Shown: positions 1-4,809 of the stretch, piece by piece
How the letters are laid out: the number at the start of each line of letters is the position of its first letter
Position numbering within the stretch: the stretch's first letter is position 1
Assembly: GCA_903932385.1 (NCBI GenBank)
Contig: CAIZGA010000090.1
Location: forward strand, 1-5,278
Source of the DNA: an uncultured Acidobacteriota bacterium
GTDB lineage: Bacteria > Acidobacteriota > Terriglobia > Terriglobales > Acidobacteriaceae
Length of the DNA: 5,278 nt
Direction of reading: 5' to 3'
Translations under genes and position numbers: made by a program
Notes under the pieces: model-generated
What the model was told of the DNA's origin: nothing
The model's database searches: none
Seen by the model: the letters and a program-made list of their open reading frames with translations, nothing else

Positions 1-2
1 CC

Positions 3-95
3 GCACTTGCGGCATCCACCGCTACCGGCAACGCGGCTGTGAAAGCTCTCTTGATTGCGGCATCAGTGCACCTACTTTTGCAGGTGGTGCGCTAA
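3..95 (+). CDS. 3' end of an unidentified Ala/Leu-rich small protein (5' end outside window)
   Basis: This frame is open from the window edge to a TAA at 93-95 and gives a 30-residue C-terminal fragment rich in Ala, Leu and Val (for example AAVKALLIAASVHLLLQVVR). It is hydrophobic enough to be a membrane or amphipathic helix. The stop overlaps the next ATG as TAATG, the same junction style seen between the other genes here, which is the main reason for calling this frame. The adjacent frame is also open across the stretch and gives a less coding-like, Arg/Cys-rich product, so the frame choice is not certain. No family is recognised and the true start is not visible. Confidence 0.45.
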   Translation, partial: ALAASTATGNAAVKALLIAASVHLLLQVVR

Positions 96-241
96 TGACT
101 ACTGTCCAGATGAAACAGCGACGCAGGGCGCGAATGCATCTTTATTTGGGACTCGCTTCCACGGTCATCGCGAGATCCATTGTCTGCATTCTTTTCTGCG
201 CGGCATGGTATGCGCGTCACCATGCGGGACTGTCGCAATGA
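95..241 (+). CDS. Small single-pass membrane protein (48 aa), function unknown
   Basis: The product is 48 residues. A basic N-terminal part (KQRRRAR at about residues 7-13) is followed by a hydrophobic stretch at about 16-40 that includes IVCILFCAAWYA, then a short polar tail with two His. This fits a one-helix inner-membrane protein with its positively charged N-terminus in the cytoplasm. The start is chosen because an AGGTGG site at about 82-87 lies 7 bases ahead of the ATG and because the ATG overlaps the preceding stop. The stop TGA at 239-241 overlaps the next ATG, implying coupled translation. By position and size it could be a phage accessory membrane protein such as a spanin- or Rz-like component or a superinfection-exclusion protein, but nothing in the residues selects one. 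No family is recognised. Confidence 0.6.
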   Translation: MTTVQMKQRRRARMHLYLGLASTVIARSIVCILFCAAWYARHHAGLSQ

Positions 242-549
242 TTGGCGCTCTCCAGCCCGGCAGGTGCCGCTACTGCGGTTGCACGGAGGATGAGCCGTGC
301 AGAGTTCCACCCTCCAGCGAACCCTGCTGCTGGTTGAACAAGGAGCGCAATGTGTGCAATGCGCCCAGGTGCGCAGCACGATATGAGATGAGCCGACGTC
401 GCAAGCCAATGCGTCGTCTGAATTCGGCAGAGATTTATCGGATGCGAATTGAAGAGGCACGGAAACGCAAGCGTGAATCGAATGCGAGATATCGGGCCAA
501 GGTGAAGCAGCGGAAACAACAGATGCGCAAGGAACGGGGTGCAGTATGA
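238..549 (+). CDS. Cys-rich, probably zinc-binding phage-type small protein with basic helical tail (103 aa)
   Basis: The N-terminal half carries eight cysteines at residues 10, 13, 15, 21, 30, 31, 40 and 45, in the pattern CRYCGCT-x4-C-x8-CCWLN-x5-VC-x4-C. From memory this resembles a small Cys-rich motif common in phage and prophage proteins (CxxCGCT...C.W...LCSxC), which probably binds zinc. The C-terminal half, about residues 51-103, is very rich in Arg and Lys and almost certainly a long helix, suited to nucleic-acid binding. The start is ATG 238: it overlaps the previous stop (ATGA), and the Cys motif begins only nine residues later. The same frame stays open upstream but that part overlaps the preceding gene. 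The stop overlaps the next start as ATGA. DNA or RNA binding is inferred from charge and Cys content only. Confidence 0.75.
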   Translation: MIGALQPGRCRYCGCTEDEPCRVPPSSEPCCWLNKERNVCNAPRCAARYEMSRRRKPMRRLNSAEIYRMRIEEARKRKRESNARYRAKVKQRKQQMRKERGAV

Positions 550-917
550 CTTTGAAAGAGGCATTGCAGCGCAATGATGTGAAGTCCAGTGTGCGTGAAT
601 TCTACGATGCGATTGAAAAGCTCGAGGAGTTGCGTTCACGTCTGGCAATGGCAATCGCCAATAATGCTGATGTGGAGCAGGGTGAGCAAGTTGCCATACA
701 GATCATGCAGGCGGCCAGCGGGCTGCGTTATATCGCTGATGTTTTGGAGTGTGCTCTTTACGTGGCCAAGTCGCAGCCCGATATCACGGATGTTTCGCAG
801 CCAGGTGTTTGTGTGCCCAAGGTGGACTGTCAGCTTGTGGTTCCTGATGCAGTCAGCCAGGCGGATGGGGCTGCTGAAGATTTGACGTTTATGCGCACAG
901 ACGGGACGGTGCAGTAA
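546..917 (+). CDS. Helical hypothetical protein (123 aa)
   Basis: The first 75 residues or so are predicted by eye to be helical, with heptad-like Leu/Ile/Val/Met spacing (FYDAIEKLEELRSRLAMAI, then IQIMQAASGLRYIADVLECA), which suggests a helical hairpin or a coiled coil that oligomerises. The remaining 45 residues are polar with scattered Val and Pro and look poorly structured. The ATG overlaps the upstream stop by four bases and is preceded by an AAGGAACGGGG stretch at about 528-538 that can act as ribosome binding site. Its stop TAA overlaps the next ATG by one base. No family is recognised and no catalytic motif is visible. Codon choice matches the neighbours, so it looks like a normal member of the cassette. 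Confidence 0.75.
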   Translation: MTLKEALQRNDVKSSVREFYDAIEKLEELRSRLAMAIANNADVEQGEQVAIQIMQAASGLRYIADVLECALYVAKSQPDITDVSQPGVCVPKVDCQLVVPDAVSQADGAAEDLTFMRTDGTVQ

Positions 918-1018
918 TGCTGATCTTGCATGATGTGCGTTTCGATTTGTTTATAGCCGTCGCGATTGTGTTGCTGATTATAGCGGACCATCTCTGGCGC
1001 AAGCGGGGCCGATATTAG
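917..1018 (+). CDS. Tiny single-pass membrane protein (33 aa)
   Basis: The 33-residue product consists of a short amphipathic start, a hydrophobic helix at about residues 9-24 (FDLFIAVAIVLLIIAD) and a basic tail (HLWRKRGRY). The arrangement predicts one membrane helix with the basic C-terminus in the cytoplasm. The start ATG shares its A with the stop of the preceding gene (TAATG), and a GGGACGG stretch at about 903-909 could serve as ribosome binding site. It is too short for most gene callers, but overlap geometry and clean hydrophobic/basic segmentation support it. No family is recognised. Confidence 0.55.
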   Translation: MLILHDVRFDLFIAVAIVLLIIADHLWRKRGRY

Positions 1019-1112
1019 CGAAGTTGTCACTCGCTCAGTTGGCGATGACGGCCGGGCGCGGTGGCGTGAAGTGGGCATGCTGCCGCGCCGCGCAGAAAAG
1101 GGGAAGCGATGA
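1014..1112 (+). CDS. Possible 32-aa ORF with a rare ATT start
   Basis: Between the 33-aa membrane protein and the 68-aa membrane protein, this frame is open from 984 to a TGA at 1110-1112 and reads like coding sequence (SEVVTRSVGDDGRARWREVG, then a basic tail ending EKGKR). The stop overlaps the next ATG as ATGA, exactly as at other junctions here. The difficulty is the start: there is no ATG, GTG or TTG in the well-formed part before GTG 1071. ATT at 1014 has a GGGG stretch about five bases upstream (1005-1008) and would give 32 residues. ATT starts are known but rare. Alternatives are a short 13-residue ORF from GTG 1071, translation by frameshift from the preceding gene, or non-coding spacer. 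Confidence 0.35.
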   Translation: MSEVVTRSVGDDGRARWREVGMLPRRAEKGKR

Positions 1113-1315
1113 ATTTTTGCAGGATTCGACAATTCGGTAGCGCGGTATATGAAGTGCTGGAAGCGATGTATGCCAACGAATATGAGTTTGGTGTTCCTGA
1201 AACCGTGCAGGAGTTCTGTGCCTATGGAGTTGTGTTTGTGTGCGCGTGGGCTGTGTTGTTTGTGGTGTGGATCTGCCTAGTCCCGCTGATGCTGTTCTTT
1301 CCGGGTGGTAACTGA
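1109..1315 (+). CDS. Small membrane protein with C-terminal hydrophobic helix (68 aa)
   Basis: Residues 1-36 are soluble and mildly acidic (EVLEAMYANEYEFGVPETVQ); residues 38-64 form a very hydrophobic helix rich in Val, Phe, Leu and Trp (VVFVCAWAVLFVVWICLVPL), ending in a short FFPGGN tail. It would be anchored by its C-terminus, with the N-terminal part most likely in the cytoplasm. AGGGGAAG at about 1098-1106 is a good ribosome binding site for the ATG. The stop TGA 1313-1315 overlaps the next ATG (TGATG). It is the third one-helix membrane protein within 1.3 kb. No family is recognised. Confidence 0.7.
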   Translation: MNFCRIRQFGSAVYEVLEAMYANEYEFGVPETVQEFCAYGVVFVCAWAVLFVVWICLVPLMLFFPGGN

Positions 1316-1584
1316 TGGCCGCACGCATGGTGCATCACTGCGCCTGGTGCGAACGGGCCAAAGGCGAAGTGAACAAGTGGCTGATGGGTTATCGCGTCAG
1401 CAAGTCGCTGCCATTTCTTGCGTTGGGCGGCAAGTATTTGCTGGATGGTTATACGTTGGGCCCCTGGCAGGTGGAATTTGAGGACGACGAGGACGTGGAC
1501 GCGCTTTGTGGCATCGATTGCGCTTTGAAGCAGCAGGCAATGTCGATGGAAGAATGTGCAGCTGAGATGCTGGCGAAGCATTGA
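1315..1584 (+). CDS. Small protein with two Cys pairs, probable metal binder (89 aa)
   Basis: Cysteines at 9 and 12 (HHCAWCERA) and at 65 and 69 (LCGIDCALKQ) form CxxC and CxxxC pairs flanking a central segment of about 50 residues. That segment contains a likely beta-rich part (LPFLALGGKYLLDGYTLGPW) and an acidic run (EFEDDEDVD). The layout, with the second pair at the start of a helix, resembles a treble-clef or zinc-ribbon fold in which a single zinc is held by the four cysteines. GGGTGG at about 1303-1308 precedes the ATG, which overlaps the upstream stop. The final helix (SMEECAAEMLAKH) ends the protein. Zinc binding is inferred; no family is named. It is the last gene before the 76-base gap ahead of the ParB-like gene. 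Confidence 0.75.
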   Translation: MAARMVHHCAWCERAKGEVNKWLMGYRVSKSLPFLALGGKYLLDGYTLGPWQVEFEDDEDVDALCGIDCALKQQAMSMEECAAEMLAKH

Positions 1585-1595
1585 GTGTGTTGGCT

Positions 1596-1634
1596 GGTGC
1601 GGGTTGTGGGTGGGAAGCATTTTCAACTCGCACC
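1596..1634 (+). promoter_or_regulatory. Inverted repeat/hairpin upstream of the ParB-like gene
   Basis: GGTGCGGGTTG at 1596-1606 pairs with CAACTCGCACC at 1624-1634: ten Watson-Crick pairs and one G-U pair in RNA, around a 17-base loop. Four T follow one base later as GATTTT. It lies in the only sizeable gap of the cassette (1585-1660). It could be a weak intrinsic terminator or attenuator, an operator for autoregulation by the downstream ParB-like protein, or an RNA control element. The short T-run and long loop make strong termination doubtful. No convincing -35/-10 pair was seen in the gap. Confidence 0.45.
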
Positions 1635-1646
1635 GATTTTAGAGAT

Positions 1647-1650
1647 GAGG
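1647..1650 (+). promoter_or_regulatory. Ribosome binding site of the ParB-like gene
   Basis: A GAGG core sits ten bases ahead of ATG 1661, followed by an A-rich stretch (AAAAAAGAAA). The spacing is longer than usual, but the A-rich leader and the ParB domain that follows support this start. Unlike its neighbours, this gene does not overlap the preceding one, so its translation is probably initiated independently. Confidence 0.55.
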
Positions 1651-1660
1651 AAAAAAGAAA

Positions 1661-3388
1661 ATGCAAACCAATGTGACTGAAATTGATGTTGTGAATGTTG
1701 GCCTAACGCTTCTGCAGGAGAGCCCGAGAAATCCGCGGCGAAGCATGGATGCGGCTTCGCTGAAGGAACTCGCATCATCCATCAAGGAAAGTGGCGTCAT
1801 GTCACCGTTACTGGTGCGGGCTGCTTCCGGAAAAGATATCGGGATTTATGAAATCATCTGCGGACATCGACGTGCCAAGGCGGCAAAAATTGCTGGTCTG
1901 GATACTGTTCCTTGCATCGTTCGGAAGATGGAGGATGCTGAGGCGGCCGAGATTGCGCTGGTTGAGAATTTGCAGCGCGTCGATCTGCATCCATTGGATG
2001 AAGCTGAAGGCTATCAGGAGATATTTGCCCAAGCAGGTGCTGCCGGAAAAACACTGACGCCGGCAGATGTTGCCCTGCGTGTGGGTAAGTCGGAAAGTTA
2101 TGTGCGGTTGAGGTTGAAGCTGCGCAGTACTGTGAAGGCGGTCCAGGAAGCATTGCGTGGCGACAAAATCACGCTTGGCCATGCGCTCGAGCTTGCGCGC
2201 TTTGATGCCGGCGTGCAGGAGAAGTTGCTGCATTGGGTGTTGTATTGGCAATACGGTTTAGAGGACTCTTCCAAAAAGCGGCCGCGTGATGAAGCGCAAA
2301 GCCTGCAGCAGCTCCGCCAGCATATTCATGATGAATACCTGCTGGACCTGGCGAAGGCGCCATTCGATACCAAGGATGCGCAGCTGGTGCCGGCAGCAGG
2401 GGCTTGTGTCGATTGCAGCAAGCGTACCGGTAACGACAAGATGCTGTTTGCTGATGTGAAGCGTGGCGATACCTGCACGGACCCGCGTTGTTTTGACGGC
2501 AAGATTCAGGCGTTGGTGCAGATTGAAATGCAGAAGATGGAAGAGCGTGGTTGGAAATGCGTGCGCATTTCCAGCAATTACACACATACACGCCAACCCA
2601 AGGCCCTCCATCCGAATGATTACAATGTGCTGGAAAAACACACGCGCAATGCTGCAACCGATTGCGATGGTACCGGTTACGGAATTTTCATCGACGGTGA
2701 GCTGCGTGGCCGAACAGTGCGTATCTGCGTCGCGAAAAATTGCAAGATACACGGATACCTTCATGGCTCCGGCAACATGACTGGCCGTGATGAAGCGAAA
2801 AAGAAACGGGTGGCTGCTGCCATTGAGACGGAAGCGCGCAAGCGAATTTTTTCCGAAATGGTGGCTACTGCCATCAAGGCGAAACCAACAGATCAGGATT
2901 ACCTGGCGCTGGCTGAATATGCGGTCTTTCGTGCTGATTCCAGCGGTGTGCGCAAGCTCGTCCAGGCGTTGGGCTGGGGCAATGGTGGTGGTTGGGACCG
3001 TGATGATGTGCGCAAGAAGCTGAGGGACGTGGGTGTATCGCAGGCTGTCGGCATTGCGCGTCTCGCGGCAGTTTCCGGTGAATTGACGATTCCGGGGTGG
3101 GGAGATATGCGCTGTGATGCACTGCACACGGCCGCCAAGGATTATGGCGTCGACGTGGCCAAGATTCGCGCACAGGTGAAGGCAGAAAAGACGAAGCCTG
3201 CAGCGAAGAAAGCAGCGAAGGCCATAAAGAAAAAGACTGCCGGTAAAAAGCCGGTGAAGAAAACAGCGGCGAAGGTGCCGGCGTTGTCGGCTGTTCAGAG
3301 AAAACGGATTGCCATCGCGCAGCGTGCGCGGTGGGCAAAATCGCAACAGGTTGCGAAGAAATCAAAAGTTGGGAAGGGCGGCGAGTGA
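1661..3388 (+). CDS. ParB/RepB/Spo0J-family DNA-binding protein with Cys-rich middle and lysine-rich tail (575 aa)
   Basis: Residues about 8-105 form a ParB N-terminal domain: SPRNPRR at 21-27, the CGHRRAKAAKIAG segment at 68-79 (equivalent to the GERRxRA nucleotide-binding motif of ParB) and VENLQRVDLHPLDEAEGYQ at 101-119. Residues about 132-182 look like the ParB helix-turn-helix region (TPADVALRVGKSESYVRLRL, then ITLGHALELARF). The middle has C249-x2-C252-x19-C272-x4-C277 (CVDCSKRTGNDK... DTCTDPRCF) and C356-x4-C361-x2-H364, likely zinc sites also seen in long ParB-like proteins of plasmids, ICEs and phages. The tail from about 508 is Lys/Ala-rich and ends with QRKRIAIAQRARWAK at 546-560. 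Canonical chromosomal ParB is about 280-300 residues, so this is a long version. No ParA ATPase gene lies beside it and no parS-like site was seen, so a plain segregation role is uncertain. Roles in replication, transcription control or genome packing are possible. The stop overlaps the next ATG. Confidence 0.92.
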   Translation: MQTNVTEIDVVNVGLTLLQESPRNPRRSMDAASLKELASSIKESGVMSPLLVRAASGKDIGIYEIICGHRRAKAAKIAGLDTVPCIVRKMEDAEAAEIALVENLQRVDLHPLDEAEGYQEIFAQAGAAGKTLTPADVALRVGKSESYVRLRLKLRSTVKAVQEALRGDKITLGHALELARFDAGVQEKLLHWVLYWQYGLEDSSKKRPRDEAQSLQQLRQHIHDEYLLDLAKAPFDTKDAQLVPAAGACVDCSKRTGNDKMLFADVKRGDTCTDPRCFDGKIQALVQIEMQKMEERGWKCVRISSNYTHTRQPKALHPNDYNVLEKHTRNAATDCDGTGYGIFIDGELRGRTVRICVAKNCKIHGYLHGSGNMTGRDEAKKKRVAAAIETEARKRIFSEMVATAIKAKPTDQDYLALAEYAVFRADSSGVRKLVQALGWGNGGGWDRDDVRKKLRDVGVSQAVGIARLAAVSGELTIPGWGDMRCDALHTAAKDYGVDVAKIRAQVKAEKTKPAAKKAAKAIKKKTAGKKPVKKTAAKVPALSAVQRKRIAIAQRARWAKSQQVAKKSKVGKGGE

Positions 3389-3702
3389 TGGGATTTGTGA
3401 GGATTCAGACGCCAATCAAGCCGGATGAGTGTCTGTCTGTCACAGGAGTGGGGACGGAAATCACCACTGTGGACGGCCAACCGATTTACGGTGTGCAGCG
3501 CATTTCATTGGTGATTGATCCGCGAGAGGCCATCAAGGCCGAGATCTGTTTGCTTTTGAACAGGGTGAGCGTTCCACATGCTGATGCTGTTTTCTATATC
3601 GAGCATCCGATTACAGGCAAGATCCGGTGCGTGCGTTCCATCGAATTTATGGATGGCGAGACGTTTTCATTTGAAGAGTTGAAAGGCGAAAAGAATGGGT
3701 AG
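3388..3702 (+). CDS. Hypothetical protein, beta-rich (104 aa)
   Basis: No family is recognised. The sequence alternates short hydrophobic beta-like strands and turns (FVRIQTPI, EITTVDGQPIYGVQRISLVI, DAVFYIEHPITGKIRCVRSI), with one helix-like piece around REAIKAEICLLLNRV (residues 46-60), and looks like a small soluble globular protein. The chosen ATG 3388 overlaps the ParB-like stop (TGATG) and follows a GGGAAGGGCGG stretch. The frame is open further upstream to 3331 but only over the coding end of the ParB-like gene. Two cysteines (54 and 81) do not form a metal motif. The end overlaps the next gene by eight bases. Coupling to the ParB-like gene suggests a shared function, not shown. Confidence 0.75.
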   Translation: MGFVRIQTPIKPDECLSVTGVGTEITTVDGQPIYGVQRISLVIDPREAIKAEICLLLNRVSVPHADAVFYIEHPITGKIRCVRSIEFMDGETFSFEELKGEKNG

Positions 3703-4093
3703 CAAAAAAAAGGAACCGTTGCGGATGGATGTGGAGCTGCAGGTCAAGCTGACTCCGGAAGAAATCAAGGAACGCGGGCAGCAATTGGCCAGTGTGACGC
3801 GCGAGAAGCTGGCGGTATTGAACGCCAAGGCTGATGCGATGAAGGCCTATCGGGAACAATTGCAGGAATTTGAGGACGAACAGATGCGCCTGGCACGCAT
3901 CATCCAGTGGGGTGAAGAGAAGCGGCATGTGAGCTGCATGGTGAACTTCCACACGCCGAATGTCGGCATGAAGACGATTTACCGCGCCGATACAGGCGAG
4001 TTGGTGAGGGAAGAGTCGATGGCACCCGAAGAGTGCCAGGAGCAGCTATTCCACGAGGAAGTGGATGTACCGAAACCAAAGCCTGTGAATTGA
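3695..4093 (+). CDS. Coiled-coil protein with C-terminal DTGE motif (132 aa)
   Basis: After a basic start (SKKKEPLRM) and a short strand (VELQVKLTPEE), residues about 21-75 are a charged helix suited to a coiled coil (QLASVTREKLAVLNAKADAM, QEFEDEQMRLARIIQ). The C-terminal part has HVSCMVNFHTPNVGMKTIYR, then ADTGELV at 98-104 and an acidic helix with MAPEE. By memory, a helical region followed by V-x-C, a short beta hairpin and R-x-DTGE-x-V is a recurring layout in small phage and prophage proteins of unknown function. It begins eight bases inside the preceding gene, with AAGGCG at 3683-3688 as ribosome binding site. The single Cys at 81 has no partner. The sequence does not reveal its function; a dimer or a partner of the ParB-like protein is possible. 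Confidence 0.78.
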   Translation: MGSKKKEPLRMDVELQVKLTPEEIKERGQQLASVTREKLAVLNAKADAMKAYREQLQEFEDEQMRLARIIQWGEEKRHVSCMVNFHTPNVGMKTIYRADTGELVREESMAPEECQEQLFHEEVDVPKPKPVN

Positions 4094-4108
4094 TTGCAGC
4101 GAACGTTC

Positions 4109-4456
4109 ATGGTGGAGAAAAAGAAAATTTCAACTACAGAAACGATTGATTCGATGCCTGGACTGAAGATGAAGCAGCTGGTTGAGCTAGGCAAATGCAT
4201 TGTTTGCCGAAAGAAATTGGCAGAGACAAGTGAGCCTCAGCTGACGTTTTATGTTCTCGATGTGCAACGAGTGCTGATTGACCCGTCTGCGATGCGCCGA
4301 CGGATTGGTGAAGAAATGATGATGGGTTCGGGAATGCTGGCCGAAGTGATGGGCGCGAATGAGGACCTGGCAAAAGTTTTCACCACGAAGAAAGTTTTGG
4401 TGCATGAGGGCTGCGCCGGAAATCTGCATCATCTTGCCCTGATTTTTGAAGAGTAA
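4109..4456 (+). CDS. CxxC/HxxC probable zinc-binding protein (115 aa)
   Basis: The product has a basic N-terminus, then ELGKCIVCRKKLAE with C30 and C33, a beta-rich part (QLTFYVLDVQRVLID), a helix with RRRIGEEMMMGSGMLAEVMG and, near the end, VLVHEGCAGNL with H99 and C102. Two Cys plus His and Cys make a plausible zinc site (CxxC...HxxC) of a zinc-ribbon or treble-clef kind. The start is uncertain: ATG 4109 is preferred, but its ribosome binding site is poor (AGCGAACG). TTG 4094, directly after the preceding stop, would add five residues; ATG 4154 would give a 100-residue protein still holding all four ligands. No family is named with confidence. It sits 15 bases after the upstream stop and 29 bases before the next start. 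Confidence 0.75.
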   Translation: MVEKKKISTTETIDSMPGLKMKQLVELGKCIVCRKKLAETSEPQLTFYVLDVQRVLIDPSAMRRRIGEEMMMGSGMLAEVMGANEDLAKVFTTKKVLVHEGCAGNLHHLALIFEE

Positions 4457-4474
4457 AACCAACCACTGTGACCG

Positions 4475-4480
4475 AAGGAG
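4475..4480 (+). promoter_or_regulatory. Strong ribosome binding site deciding the start at 4486
   Basis: AAGGAG lies five bases ahead of ATG 4486 and is the best Shine-Dalgarno match in the window. It settles the start against the in-frame upstream GTG at 4468, which has no such site. Confidence 0.8.
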
Positions 4481-4485
4481 ATGCA

Positions 4486-4809
4486 ATGAAGATTGAACTG
4501 GGCAAGATATACACGGACCGCGTGACCGGATTCAGGGGCGTGGCCACGGCGCGTTGCGAGTATCTGTATGACAGCAACAAGGTGCTGTTGACGCATCGTG
4601 GTTTGAGCGGGGCGAGTGATGTCCGCGAATATTGGTTTCCTGCAGCCAACCTGACCAATGCCGTCGACGTGGGTATCAAGGTTGTCCGTCATGCGGAATA
4701 CAGCAGCCCGGAATATGCCGGTGGCAGTTCTGTGCCGTTGCCGATGCAGCTGCAGACTGTGCGGGTTCGTGAGATTGAGCCGGCGAAGTTGGCCAAGCGG
4801 AAGAAATGA
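4486..4809 (+). CDS. Small phage-type protein with TGF motif (107 aa)
   Basis: The N-terminal segment is MKIELGKIYTDRVTGFRGVA, followed by TARCEYLY and KVLLTHRGLSG, and matches by memory a family of small phage and prophage proteins with a K-x-x-D-x-V/I-T-G-F-x-G-x-A start and a conserved Tyr-Leu further on. The pattern suggests a short beta-barrel or SH3-like fold. YWFPAANL around 49-56 resembles the W-F/I...L ending of that core. The C-terminal part, about 65-107, is less typical, ending in a basic tail (KLAKRKK). The function of the family is not known to me. ATG 4486 has a strong ribosome binding site. The stop overlaps the next ATG (ATGA), so it is coupled to the ASCH-like gene. Confidence 0.8.
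   Translation: MKIELGKIYTDRVTGFRGVATARCEYLYDSNKVLLTHRGLSGASDVREYWFPAANLTNAVDVGIKVVRHAEYSSPEYAGGSSVPLPMQLQTVRVREIEPAKLAKRKK

Noticed and set aside
1024..1140. TTG-started 38-residue ORF across the 1019-1108 spacer
   Set aside because: It has no ribosome binding site and overlaps the start of the 68-aa gene by 32 bases; the other frame has a stop overlapping the next ATG, which fits the local pattern better.
1585..1680. GTG-started ORF of about 31 residues in the gap before the ParB-like gene
   Set aside because: There is no good ribosome binding site, it runs into the ParB-like gene, and the inverted repeat better explains the sequence there.
3188..3290. Possible tandem DNA repeat in the AAG/GCG-rich end of the ParB-like gene
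   Set aside because: The bases repeat only loosely; it reflects Lys/Ala codons in the tail rather than a true tandem repeat array.
2258..3346. A 362-codon open frame on the minus strand opposite the ParB-like gene
   Set aside because: It is antisense to a gene with clear ParB motifs; its product is His/Arg/Cys-rich with no recognisable domain, as expected for a mirror frame in GC-rich coding DNA.
1473..3879. Exact 15-base direct repeat GGAATTTGAGGACGA at 1473-1487 and 3865-3879
   Set aside because: Both copies encode Glu-Phe-Glu-Asp acidic stretches in unrelated proteins; shared codon choice is the simplest explanation, with no flanking similarity.
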